From an uncultured Anaerotruncus sp. (GTDB taxonomy: Bacteria; Bacillota; Clostridia; Oscillospirales; Ruminococcaceae), in assembly GCA_910586875.1 (NCBI GenBank), contig CAJUJI010000041.1, positions 7,326 to 18,927 of the forward strand: 11,602 nucleotides of DNA. Reading direction: 5' to 3'. The notes beneath the pieces were generated by a model. That model saw only the letters and a program-made list of their open reading frames with translations, did not search any database and had not been told where the DNA came from. How positions within the stretch are numbered: the stretch's first letter is position 1; each line of letters starts with the position of its first letter. This document shows, piece by piece, positions 1 to 6,584 of this stretch. The position numbers were made by a program, and so were the translations under genes.

Positions 1-216
1 CCCTGTGGGGAACGCGGCGAGGGGATTACAGTTTGTGACTATGCGGTAGGGCTAAACGCAGGCACTGTTCGGGAAAATGGCCTTTGCTATTCGGGCAACC
101 GTCTGCTTCAAATCGAACAGGAATTGGGAAGCAGAGGGCGTTTCTTTGGTAGGAGCGGAATGACAGGCAAACGTTTTTCTTTGCAAAACAGGGGGAATAT
201 CGGTGAGAATCTGTAA
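1..216 (+). CDS. C-terminal part of an unrecognised protein, cut by the window start
   Basis: An open frame enters at base 1 and ends at TAA 214-216, giving 71 residues with no start in the window. It overlaps the next gene by 14 nt, as expected of adjacent genes in one operon, and the next gene's ribosome binding site (around 190-195) lies inside it. I do not recognise the protein. The stretch with R-x-N-x-L-x-Y followed by NRLLQIEQELG is faintly like the C-terminal helix-turn-helix of CdaR/PucR sugar-diacid regulators, which often sit beside glycerate kinase genes. The spacing is wrong for that motif, however, so this is a weak hint. It may also be the degraded end of such a gene. The frame being real is moderately likely; its identity is unknown. 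Confidence 0.4.
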   Translation, partial: PCGERGEGITVCDYAVGLNAGTVRENGLCYSGNRLLQIEQELGSRGRFFGRSGMTGKRFSLQNRGNIGENL

Positions 217-1705
217 CGCAGAACGTCTTTGCAACCATGGCAACCAGGAAGGCCGCCGGCATATGGCCCAAATTTTGGAAGCGGGAATGGCCGTTTGCGA
301 CCCATACCAGAATATCAAAGATTTGATTTCTTTGCAGGATTCGGTCATTCAGGTTGTCAATCCAGACTTTGAGCCGATTGGGAGCCCGCGTACAGGCGTT
401 TGTACGTATCATCTGGACAAAGAAATTGACCGCGTTTTCTTTTTTGCGATAGGAAAAGGCTTGCAAAGGGCCGCACAAGCGGTAGAAGAAATTTTGGGAG
501 ATGTACTCACAGGCGGGATGGTTCTTTTAAAGCATGGAGATGTGTATTCTTCAAGCCGCATAAAGGTGCTGCATGGTGGACATCCCATCCCAGATGAACA
601 CTGTGTTAAAAACTGTAAACAGCTTGTGGCCTATTTAAAGTCGTTGCAGCTGACCGCCCGTGATCTTGTTTTTACTGTGGTGGGAAATGGTGTTTCCTCC
701 CTGCTAACACTGCCGCCCGAGGAGATTCCGTTTGCCGATATTCAAGCGGTCACCCAGGTGGTACAGATTGAAAAGGGACTGCCAACCCAGGTGCTAAACC
801 AGATTAGAAACCAGGTGGACCTGTTAAAGGGCGGGCGTATCACCCGTCTGATACATCCCGCAAAGATGGTTCATATGTTTACAATTGACCTGAACGAACC
901 AAATGCGTATGGTGTATGTGGCTATGAAGGACATACCACCCACAATTTCTGGCTACATACACTTCCGGATATGAGCACCCCAAAAATCGCAGTTGATTTT
1001 CTAAAAAAGAACGAATGCTTTGATTTGGTTCCCAAAACAATTGTAGACTATCTTTATGGTCCAGCAAAGGAACACCCGGTTTTGGAGAAGGCAGAATTTG
1101 AAATGATGGACTGTCGGATTTTTGGAGTTATGCCTACCAAACACAATTTTCTTCCGGTTGTGATGAAAAAGGCGGAAAAATTGGGATACACACCGCATTT
1201 TCTGATGCGCAGGACATTTGTGGAGGCGGCCTGTACCGGAGAGTTGCTCAGCCGTATAGCGCTCAATGTGCAAAATGAATCGATGCCATTTACCGCCCCT
1301 TGTGCATTGGTGCTCACTGGTGAGATGCTGGTCAGTGTTGAGAAAGCATCCGGTATTGGGGGTCGCAACCAGGAGTGCGCGCTTGCGGCAGCCACGGTCA
1401 TCGCAGGCAGCAAAAGAATTGTGGTCGGAGCGGTGGATACAGATGGAACCGACGGCCCAGGTGGGCGTTTCCACGAGGAGGCGTGGGCACAAGGTTGTCA
1501 TTGCTTAGCGGGTGCAATTGTTGATGGGAGCACCATCCCAGCGCTTTCGAGGCATGGAGTGGATATTCGGGATGTGCTGCGAGAACATGCCACCTCCCAT
1601 GCGTTGTGGGAAATTGGGGACGGCGTCCATGCTACCCAAAGCATCAGTGTGCAGGATATTGTTGTGTTGCTTATTATGGACCATGATGGGGAGATCACCG
1701 GTTAA
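203..1705 (+). CDS. Glycerate 2-kinase-like protein (DUF4147/MOFRL family), divergent
   Basis: A 500-residue protein with the layout of type-2 glycerate kinases, which phosphorylate D-glycerate to 2-phosphoglycerate in the cytoplasm during breakdown of sugar acids and tartrate. Visible family marks are GKG with the conserved Lys near residue 85, GGHPIPDE at 125-132, LLKGG at 207-211, GGRNQE (start of the MOFRL domain) at 386-391, and DTDGTDGP at 412-419. Several usual motifs are altered: the SGGGSALL loop reads GNGVSSLL (161-168), the Arg-Lys-His-Leu-Ser block reads RNQVD, the following SDVxGD...ASGPT segment is not recognisable, and TGPTGTN near the end is replaced by DGVHATQ. Substrate or mechanism may therefore differ from true glycerate kinase. 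The GTG start is preceded by GGGGG with about 8 nt spacing. ATG at 263 (residue 21) is the alternative, but family similarity begins slightly before it. It overlaps the preceding frame and is followed, after 200 bp, by a solute-binding protein gene. Confidence 0.85.
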   Translation: MRICNAERLCNHGNQEGRRHMAQILEAGMAVCDPYQNIKDLISLQDSVIQVVNPDFEPIGSPRTGVCTYHLDKEIDRVFFFAIGKGLQRAAQAVEEILGDVLTGGMVLLKHGDVYSSSRIKVLHGGHPIPDEHCVKNCKQLVAYLKSLQLTARDLVFTVVGNGVSSLLTLPPEEIPFADIQAVTQVVQIEKGLPTQVLNQIRNQVDLLKGGRITRLIHPAKMVHMFTIDLNEPNAYGVCGYEGHTTHNFWLHTLPDMSTPKIAVDFLKKNECFDLVPKTIVDYLYGPAKEHPVLEKAEFEMMDCRIFGVMPTKHNFLPVVMKKAEKLGYTPHFLMRRTFVEAACTGELLSRIALNVQNESMPFTAPCALVLTGEMLVSVEKASGIGGRNQECALAAATVIAGSKRIVVGAVDTDGTDGPGGRFHEEAWAQGCHCLAGAIVDGSTIPALSRHGVDIRDVLREHATSHALWEIGDGVHATQSISVQDIVVLLIMDHDGEITG

Positions 1706-1846
1706 ACGGCTGAGTATCCTTTAACCATTTCAAAACCTGCTGGAATGTATAGGCGGTATGCTCCTCAATAAAAGCGGCAGTTCCCTCCTCCTTCCAGGGC
1801 GCAAGCGATCTGCCAAATTTCTTCAAATAGGCGATTAAACATGTGT
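1695..1846 (-). pseudogene. Coding-like relic of an unknown gene, reverse strand
   Basis: The gap between two plus-strand genes reads on the minus strand as a believable protein C-terminus of about 50 residues ending in TGA (1695-1697). It has a balanced amino-acid mix (segments SLAPWKEEGTAAFIEEHTAY and QQVLKWLKD) and ordinary codon use. No start codon with a ribosome binding site is seen, and the frame further upstream only runs antisense through the lipoprotein gene. The end overlaps the 3' end of the kinase gene by 11 nt. It could be the remnant of a gene whose front was lost, possibly a regulator of the neighbouring uptake genes. I do not recognise the family. Chance is possible over this length. 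Confidence 0.3.
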
Positions 1847-1873
1847 TGCAAAATCCGTTGCAACATCGATGTT
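1844..1873. promoter_or_regulatory. Two overlapping dyads upstream of the TctC-like gene, candidate operator
   Basis: TGTTGCAA (1844-1851) and TTGCAACA (1858-1865) form a perfect 8-bp inverted repeat with a 6-nt spacer. It is overlapped by a perfect 12-bp palindrome, AACATCGATGTT (1862-1873). Both lie 33-62 nt before the start codon at 1906, where a promoter or operator should be. No well-spaced -35/-10 pair was found, so the promoter itself is not assigned. Binding of a dimeric regulator is inferred from symmetry and position only. Confidence 0.4.
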
Positions 1874-1905
1874 TTAATAAAAACAAAAAATGGAGGTCGG
1901 TAACA

Positions 1906-2985
1906 ATGAATGCTAGAAAATTTGTGGCCCTTCTGCTAGCTGTCTTTATGGTGATGATGATTGCAGGCTGCGGCGGTACAGCTGAACAGAGTTCTGCCGC
2001 TGCTTTGTCCTCCTCCGATGCAAGTTCTGGGACATCAGCACTACAGGCAGCCTCTGCCGTCGAGGGTGGCATAAAAAAGCCTGCTGATTTCCCAAAAAGA
2101 GAGATTACCTGGATCGTTCCATTTGCTGCTGGTGGAGCCTTTGACACAATGGCCAGAACCTTGCAGCCAATTTTGAAGGAAATGTATGATGTTGACATCG
2201 TTGTGAAGAATGTGCCGGGTGGCGGCTCAGCGGTAGGGGTGACCGAGTGTATGGTTGCAAAGCCGAACGGTTACACGGTTGCAATGGGATCAACCTCTTA
2301 TCTTGGATTGATTGCACAGGGCCTGATGGATGCAGAGGTCGGTGATGCAACCTATCTTTGCCAACTTTCCGAGGACCCAATGGTTTTAATTACAAAGGTT
2401 GGCGGTAAGTATGACACTGCTCAGGCTTTTATCGATGCGGCAAAAGCAAATCCTGGTACTGTTACACTGGGAAATCCAGGTACCAATAATACAAACCAAG
2501 CGCTGTCACAATTTTTAGATGAAGCATTGGATGGTGCAATTGAAGTGATTCCCTACAGCGATGGTGCTGCGCGTGCGGTTACAGAGGTAATCGGAGGCCA
2601 CTGCGATGCCGCAACGATCAAACCGAATGATTGTAAATCTCAGCTTGCCTCTGGAGAGGTCCAGGCGATCGCAGTATTTGGAAAGGAACGCTTGGAGGTT
2701 TTCCCAGATGTCCCCACCTTTGAGGAGCTTGGCATTGATATATTCCCCTATGGCGACGTTGCACGGACGGTTGTCTTTGCAATTGCTCCAGCGGGAATTG
2801 ATCCCGAAATTCAGGAATATTTGACCGAGATTATTTATAATGCTACACAGTCTGAAAAGTTTCAGCAGCTTGCAAAGGAAGGTGCATTTTCCTCTCCTGG
2901 TATCAAAGGCGATGCACTAGAGGTGCTGGTTGATGAATTGTATTCTGGAGCAGAAATTCTTGCTGAGAAGGTTTTTGTGAATTAA
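1906..2985 (+). CDS. TctC/Bug-family solute-binding lipoprotein
   Basis: A 359-residue extracytoplasmic substrate-binding protein of the tripartite tricarboxylate transporter (TTT) type, which captures small carboxylates outside the membrane and passes them to TctA/TctB. The start at 1906 has GGAGG with suitable spacing and puts a lipoprotein signal at the N-terminus: charged residues 4-5, a hydrophobic core, and lipobox IAGC with Cys22 as the lipid anchor. A Ser/Ala-rich linker follows, then the family signature ITWIVPFAAGGAFDTMAR, then VKNVPGGGSAVGV and PNGYTVAMG. The late FPDVPTFEELGI motif is also typical. No tctA or tctB gene lies in the window, so the membrane partner must be elsewhere or the gene is an orphan. 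The kinase gene upstream suggests a hydroxy acid such as glycerate or tartrate as ligand, which is inference. Transcription stops at the hairpin just downstream. Confidence 0.9.
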   Translation: MNARKFVALLLAVFMVMMIAGCGGTAEQSSAAALSSSDASSGTSALQAASAVEGGIKKPADFPKREITWIVPFAAGGAFDTMARTLQPILKEMYDVDIVVKNVPGGGSAVGVTECMVAKPNGYTVAMGSTSYLGLIAQGLMDAEVGDATYLCQLSEDPMVLITKVGGKYDTAQAFIDAAKANPGTVTLGNPGTNNTNQALSQFLDEALDGAIEVIPYSDGAARAVTEVIGGHCDAATIKPNDCKSQLASGEVQAIAVFGKERLEVFPDVPTFEELGIDIFPYGDVARTVVFAIAPAGIDPEIQEYLTEIIYNATQSEKFQQLAKEGAFSSPGIKGDALEVLVDELYSGAEILAEKVFVN

Positions 2986-3009
2986 AGTTGCTTTAAAAAG
3001 ATAGTCACT

Positions 3010-3044
3010 AAGGGGTCCTATTTACAAATAGGACCCCCTTTTTT
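3010..3044 (+). terminator. Rho-independent terminator after the TctC-like gene
   Basis: GGGGTCCTATT (from 3012) pairs perfectly with AATAGGACCCC around a TACA loop, an 11-bp stem, and is followed by CC and six T residues (3039-3044). It begins 25 nt after the TAA stop of the lipoprotein gene and faces the convergent gene ending at 3111. Confidence 0.93.
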
Positions 3045-3110
3045 GTATGAAAAGGCAAATAATGTTTTACTTCGCATTTCATATTGCAATTGATATTTTT
3101 CTATCACAAC

Positions 3111-3989
3111 TCAATTCTTCTTTCGGTATAGTAAAGAAAAGAAAGTCTTCTGATCCAAATAAAGCGCCTGCTTTACCGCATGGGCAATTTCTGCTGCCTT
3201 TTGGTAGGGCGCCCCCAGAAAAACAGCCCAAAATGAATTAGCACCATGTGCAATTACCGAAACATCACCACATACTCCAATATAATTCGCTGCATCACTG
3301 AACCAGAGCTTTTGCAGCCCAAACGGCTCCAGTATTTGCTCCAAAAGCCCCAGGCTGTTACCAGGTGTATCGCTTAACCAAGGCTGCCGCTTGTCTGAAA
3401 AGCTGGCTGTCACATCGCGTACCCCGGCCTGTCGCCGCAGCCAAAATTCCATCTGAAGCTGTGATGTGCCATAGTCAACCTGTGCAGAATAAAGGCGCTT
3501 TTGAATTTGATAGAATGCCTTTTGAAACAGATAGTTTTCAAAGCAGCTCGAAAAATATTCCGGCTTTTCCTGGCCCAAATAGATGGTTGGATTTTCGCCT
3601 TGGTGCAGGTCAAAATATAGCTCGCAATCGGTCCAGTGGTGAAGAAAGCAAAGCCAGTGTGGGTCGGGCTGCCAAGAATCACTGAATCCATCCGGACAGA
3701 ACAGATCCTGGTGGAAGTCTATCAGCTTGTCTACCGAGATATCAAGTCCGAAGCCGTCCCATTCGGTAATTAGCCCACCGTCATCCGCGCCCATATGCTC
3801 AAGAAAAATCCGGTAGGCAGGTGGGAAGTCTCGCCCAATTTCCCCCAGGTGGGCAGCCTCATAGAGCTGTTTTATCTGCGCGGTGCTTGCAGGTTGAATC
3901 ATACTGGGCCACTCAGGATAATCCGGTTCAATATAGTCTACTAACCGTTTAAAAAGAGTGTCAAGCGGCCCTTGTGCTGGAATCCGCAT
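3111..3989 (-). CDS. SUKH (SMI1/KNR4)-domain protein
   Basis: A 292-residue soluble protein with no signal peptide or membrane segment. Residues about 33-155 resemble the SMI1/KNR4 (SUKH) fold: an N-terminal helix, then the diagnostic FPPAYRIFLEHMGADDGG (55-72), then a strand-rich part with WLCFLHHWTDCELYFDL. SUKH proteins are often immunity proteins against contact-dependent or polymorphic toxins, but many are domestic proteins of unknown role. The remaining 130 or so residues (including PWLSDTPGNSLGLLEQIL and a hydrophobic segment near GVCGDVSVIAHGANSFWAVF) form a second region I cannot assign. ATG is preceded by AGGAGG (3998-4003 on the complement) with 8 nt spacing, and this site overlaps the stop codon of the upstream membrane-protein gene. 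The two are therefore one operon with a 12-nt gap. No toxin gene is visible next to it, so an immunity role is not supported by context here. Confidence 0.75.
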   Translation of the reverse strand: MRIPAQGPLDTLFKRLVDYIEPDYPEWPSMIQPASTAQIKQLYEAAHLGEIGRDFPPAYRIFLEHMGADDGGLITEWDGFGLDISVDKLIDFHQDLFCPDGFSDSWQPDPHWLCFLHHWTDCELYFDLHQGENPTIYLGQEKPEYFSSCFENYLFQKAFYQIQKRLYSAQVDYGTSQLQMEFWLRRQAGVRDVTASFSDKRQPWLSDTPGNSLGLLEQILEPFGLQKLWFSDAANYIGVCGDVSVIAHGANSFWAVFLGAPYQKAAEIAHAVKQALYLDQKTFFSLLYRKKN

Positions 3990-4001
3990 GAAGGTTTCCT
4001 C

Positions 4002-4844
4002 CTATTCTGGCTGGCAATCCCAGGTGATAGCGGCCGCATAGCAGCCAAGGGTCAGATAGAAGATGCCCGCGAACAGGGAGGGGGCCGCCTCGACCATCCG
4101 CCCGGAAAGTGCTCCCGCAATCGTACTAATCGCGCTGCATATTGCCAGCAGTGCAAATGGCCGCCCAAATGTGACCAACTGACGCAGCCCTTTCTCAGCG
4201 TCGATGCCACCGAGTACCCGCCCATTCGCCAGCAAGAATGGAATGCAGAAGATCATCGAAAGTACAGATAACATCTGGTCGGAAACGCTGCGGATGGCGG
4301 TGTAAGCCATGAAGGTGCGCAGCAGATAGGCGGCCTGCCACAGCAGCGGAAACAGCGCAAGTGCACCGCTGACCGCTGGAAAACGGTAAACACCGCGGGC
4401 GCGCAGTGCGGTTTGCAGAAAAAACCAAACGCTTACCAATGGCGCAATGGTGGTGCAAAGCAGCCCTACTCCCCAGATAAACAGGTGAAGGACCAGCTGA
4501 ACCGGCCCGTAATGGAACAGCTGCATCCGTTCAAGGGCCGCCAGATGGGAAAGAACCCCTTCGTAAGCGAACGGCACTGCTGCAACCGCGGTGAGCAGCG
4601 CAAAAAGGCGCATAGGCAGCGAGCAGTACAGGCTGGGGTCATAGGTGTGTTGCAGCAGCCCCAATAGAAACATTGCCGCAGCGAAAACACCGGCGAGCGG
4701 AAGAAAAAGGGTGGCAATTATGCCGCCGCCTTCATAAAAACCGGTGGAAGGATCAACCGCAGTGAGCTTTAAATAGATACGCAACCCGCCGCAGATGAAG
4801 ATAGAGATACCCAACAGCGCACGGGAAATTTTATCATAGCTCAT
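4002..4844 (-). CDS. Polytopic membrane protein of unknown function
   Basis: A 280-residue protein with about seven or eight hydrophobic segments: roughly residues 8-25, 41-64, 77-101, 113-147 (long enough for one or two spans), 158-180, 193-211 and two near the C-terminus. Loops are short, with no recognisable catalytic or transport motif. The start at 4844 is chosen because GGAGG lies 7 nt upstream. A longer frame reaching 4946 would begin inside the promoter -35 element and is rejected. The gene is first in an operon with the SUKH gene. The near-N-terminal LKLTAVDPSTGFYEGGG segment recalls uncharacterised membrane proteins of gut Clostridia, but I cannot name a family with certainty. Confidence 0.7.
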   Translation of the reverse strand: MSYDKISRALLGISIFICGGLRIYLKLTAVDPSTGFYEGGGIIATLFLPLAGVFAAAMFLLGLLQHTYDPSLYCSLPMRLFALLTAVAAVPFAYEGVLSHLAALERMQLFHYGPVQLVLHLFIWGVGLLCTTIAPLVSVWFFLQTALRARGVYRFPAVSGALALFPLLWQAAYLLRTFMAYTAIRSVSDQMLSVLSMIFCIPFLLANGRVLGGIDAEKGLRQLVTFGRPFALLAICSAISTIAGALSGRMVEAAPSLFAGIFYLTLGCYAAAITWDCQPE

Positions 4845-4917
4845 GGAAAAACCTCCGTCTTTTCTCTCTGTGACTGCAATACAAAAATCACAAAGGGCAT
4901 TGCAATCATTTATGAAT

Positions 4918-4946
4918 ATTATACCGCGTTGGCTAAATTTGGTCAA
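4918..4946 (-). promoter_or_regulatory. Sigma-A promoter for the membrane-protein/SUKH operon
   Basis: On the minus strand, TTGACC (4941-4946) and TATAAT (4918-4923) are separated by exactly 17 nt, one mismatch from the vegetative consensus. Transcription should start near 4911, giving an untranslated leader of about 67 nt before the start codon at 4844. Confidence 0.85.
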
Positions 4947-5017
4947 GGAAAAGCTGGGCTATGACATAGCAGTATGGGAAAAATGGCACACCGACCGATT
5001 TTGACAAAAAATAAACC

Positions 5018-5050
5018 ATAAAAGCTCTATCCTTATGGATAGAGCTTTTT
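5018..5050 (+). terminator. Terminator-like hairpin 30 nt before spoIIAA
   Basis: AAAAGCTCTATCC and GGATAGAGCTTTTT form a perfect 13-bp stem around a TTAT loop, ending in a run of five T. The A-run on the 5' side makes it potentially bidirectional. It lies in a gap between divergent genes, so it does not close any visible gene. Either it is an attenuator or insulator in the spoIIA leader, or it ends a short unannotated transcript. A TTGACA at 5001-5006 precedes it but has no properly spaced -10. Confidence 0.65.
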
Positions 5051-5080
5051 CTTACGATTTTATACAAAGGGGAGAGTACA

Positions 5081-5440
5081 TTGTCTGTTCAGATTGAAAT
5101 ATTGGACGAGCTTTGCATTGCCCGGCTGATTGGAGATATTGACCATCACAGCGCCCGCGAGTTGCGAGAGACGATTGACAATGCGGTGATTAAGGCGCAG
5201 GCAAAAGAATTGGAGTTGGATTTTCGGGAGGTAAGCTTTATGGACTCGTCCGGCATAGGGCTGGTGATGGGGCGCTATAAGCTGATGAAAGAGATGGGCG
5301 GAATGCTGCATCTGGTTAATATTGCAGGGCATCTAAAAAAGGTGATGGTGTTGGCAGGTCTGGACCGGCTAGCGATTTTGGACAAGCCGCCAGAGCATCA
5401 CGCGCCAGCGAAAAAGCCTGCGGAGGAGGAAGAGGAATGA
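5081..5440 (+). CDS. spoIIAA: Anti-sigma F factor antagonist SpoIIAA
   Basis: A 119-residue single STAS-domain protein. In its unphosphorylated form SpoIIAA binds SpoIIAB and frees sigma F in the forespore; SpoIIAB inactivates it by phosphorylating a Ser, and SpoIIE reactivates it. The phospho-site motif FMDSSGIG is clear, with Ser57 equivalent to B. subtilis Ser58, and GDIDHHSA near residues 18-25 matches the conserved N-terminal motif. The start is TTG at 5081, with AAGGGGAG 6 nt upstream and no nearby ATG. The last 18 residues are low-complexity, ending in five Glu. Their GAG/GAA codons also supply the purine-rich ribosome binding site of the next gene. Its stop overlaps the spoIIAB start (ATGA). 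Confidence 0.95.
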   Translation: MSVQIEILDELCIARLIGDIDHHSARELRETIDNAVIKAQAKELELDFREVSFMDSSGIGLVMGRYKLMKEMGGMLHLVNIAGHLKKVMVLAGLDRLAILDKPPEHHAPAKKPAEEEEE

Positions 5441-5874
5441 AATCTGGCAACAGCATGAAGCTGGAATTTGAAGGACGCTCGGTGAATGAGGCATTTGCCC
5501 GCACAGCGGTTGCTGCATTTGCCAGCCAGCTTGATCCCACCATCGAGGAGCTTTCGGACATCCGTACAGCGGTGAGCGAGGCGGTGACCAATTGTATTGT
5601 GCATGGCTATCGGGACCGGTTGGGCCTTGTATACATAACAGCGGGGCTATTTTCAGATAACCGAATTATCATACGTATCCGTGACAAAGGCTGCGGAATC
5701 CCCGATATCCCTAAGGCGATGGAGCCGCTTTTTACGACTGCGCCGGAGGAGGAACGCGCCGGTTTAGGCTTTGCGGTTATGCAGAGCCTGATGGATAAGG
5801 TGCGGGTGCTCTCGCACGAGCAGAAGGGGACAACGGTTATACTAGAAAAACGCATCCGCGGCAAGGAGGCATAG
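5437..5874 (+). CDS. spoIIAB: Anti-sigma F factor / serine kinase SpoIIAB
   Basis: A 145-residue GHKL-family ATPase that holds sigma F inactive before septation and phosphorylates SpoIIAA. The Bergerat fold motifs are in order: N-box SEAVTNCIVHGY (catalytic Glu48, Asn52), DKGCGIPD (G1 box), and ERAGLGFAVMQSLMD (G2 box/ATP lid). FARTAVAAF near residue 20 keeps the Arg used for partner contact in B. subtilis. ATG overlaps the spoIIAA stop by 4 nt (ATGA), so translation is probably coupled. It ends with TAG directly in front of the sigF start codons, in the same reading frame as sigF. Confidence 0.96.
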   Translation: MKSGNSMKLEFEGRSVNEAFARTAVAAFASQLDPTIEELSDIRTAVSEAVTNCIVHGYRDRLGLVYITAGLFSDNRIIIRIRDKGCGIPDIPKAMEPLFTTAPEEERAGLGFAVMQSLMDKVRVLSHEQKGTTVILEKRIRGKEA

Positions 5875-5877
5875 TTG

Positions 5878-6549
5878 GTGTTGGAGTGTACCGCCAGCCG
5901 TCGGGAGCAAACGATATCAAACAATCTGGGACTGGTGCACGCGTGTGCGCACCGGTTTAAAGGTCGAGGCATCGAATATGACGATCTATTTCAAGCGGGC
6001 TGTATGGGCTTGTGTAAGGCGGCGGACGCATTCGATGAGGCGCGCGGGGTGCGTTTTTCGACCTATGCGGTGCCAGTAATTTTGGGAGAGATGCGCCGCC
6101 TGTTTCGGGATGGCGGCACAGTCAAGGTGTCCCGTACTATCAAAGAGCTATCGATGAAGCTGGTGCGGGAACGGGAGGCGCTTTCCACCCAGCTAGGACG
6201 AGAGGCAACTATAAGCGAGCTGGCCCAAGCGGTTGGATTGCCGCAGGAACAGGTGGTAGAGGCACTTTGCGCTGCTGCGCCGCCGCTGTCGCTGACCGAG
6301 AGCGGCGGTGAGGGAGGCGGACAAATTGATCTGCCGGTTGACTCTCCAGAAGACCTGCTTTCGGATTTAATTTCGCTCAAGCAGGTGATTGGCAGCCTGC
6401 CGCCGAACGACCGACGCTTGATCGTACTGCGCTATTTTGCAGGAAAAACACAGGTGCAAACCGCCCAGGTGTTGGGCATGACGCAGGTGCAGGTTTCGCG
6501 GCGGGAAAAGAAAATTCTTGCAGCGCTGCGCAGCGAGTTAACCGGATAG
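5878..6549 (+). CDS. sigF: Forespore RNA polymerase sigma factor sigma F
   Basis: A sigma-70 family factor of about 223 residues that directs early forespore transcription once SpoIIAB releases it. Region 2 is clear: YDDLFQAGCMGLCKAADAFD, then FSTYAVPVILGEMRRLFRDGGTVKVSR, a segment characteristic of sigma F/G. Region 4 ends with QVQVSRREKKIL, the recognition helix area. The start is either TTG 5875 or GTG 5878. GTG is preferred because AAGGAGG (5863-5869) then has 8 nt spacing. The N-terminus is short: alignment by eye with B. subtilis sigma F begins near its residue 30, so the part before region 2.1 is largely missing. The frame cannot extend further because the in-frame spoIIAB stop lies immediately upstream. 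It is the third gene of the spoIIA operon and is followed at once by a hairpin. Confidence 0.93.
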   Translation: MLECTASRREQTISNNLGLVHACAHRFKGRGIEYDDLFQAGCMGLCKAADAFDEARGVRFSTYAVPVILGEMRRLFRDGGTVKVSRTIKELSMKLVREREALSTQLGREATISELAQAVGLPQEQVVEALCAAAPPLSLTESGGEGGGQIDLPVDSPEDLLSDLISLKQVIGSLPPNDRRLIVLRYFAGKTQVQTAQVLGMTQVQVSRREKKILAALRSELTG

Positions 6550-6584
6550 CCAAAGGGCGGAACGCAAGTGCGTCCGCCCTTTGG
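6550..6584 (+). terminator. Strong hairpin directly after sigF, no T-run
   Basis: Starting at the base after the sigF stop, CCAAAGGGCGGA-A-CGC pairs with GCG-TCCGCCCTTTGG around an AAGT loop, about 15 bp with one bulged A. No T-tract follows, so it is either a weak terminator or an mRNA 3'-end stabiliser. It is G+C-rich and the most likely end of the spoIIA transcript. Confidence 0.5.

Noticed and set aside
1001..1501. Long minus-strand open frame across the kinase gene
   Set aside because: Antisense to conserved MOFRL motifs, Cys/His-rich shadow composition, and no start signal.
1847..2198. Minus-strand open frame continuing upstream of the relic through the lipoprotein gene
   Set aside because: It is antisense to the signal peptide and linker of a clear TctC protein and has shadow-like composition; only the intergenic part looks coding.
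4845..4946. Longer start for the membrane protein (34 extra residues)
   Set aside because: It would start inside the -35 element and upstream of the predicted transcription start; ATG 4844 has a good ribosome binding site.
4946..4967. Sigma-H-like promoter (AGGAAAA then GACAT) for spoIIA
   Set aside because: Spacing is too short and the -10 lacks GAAT.
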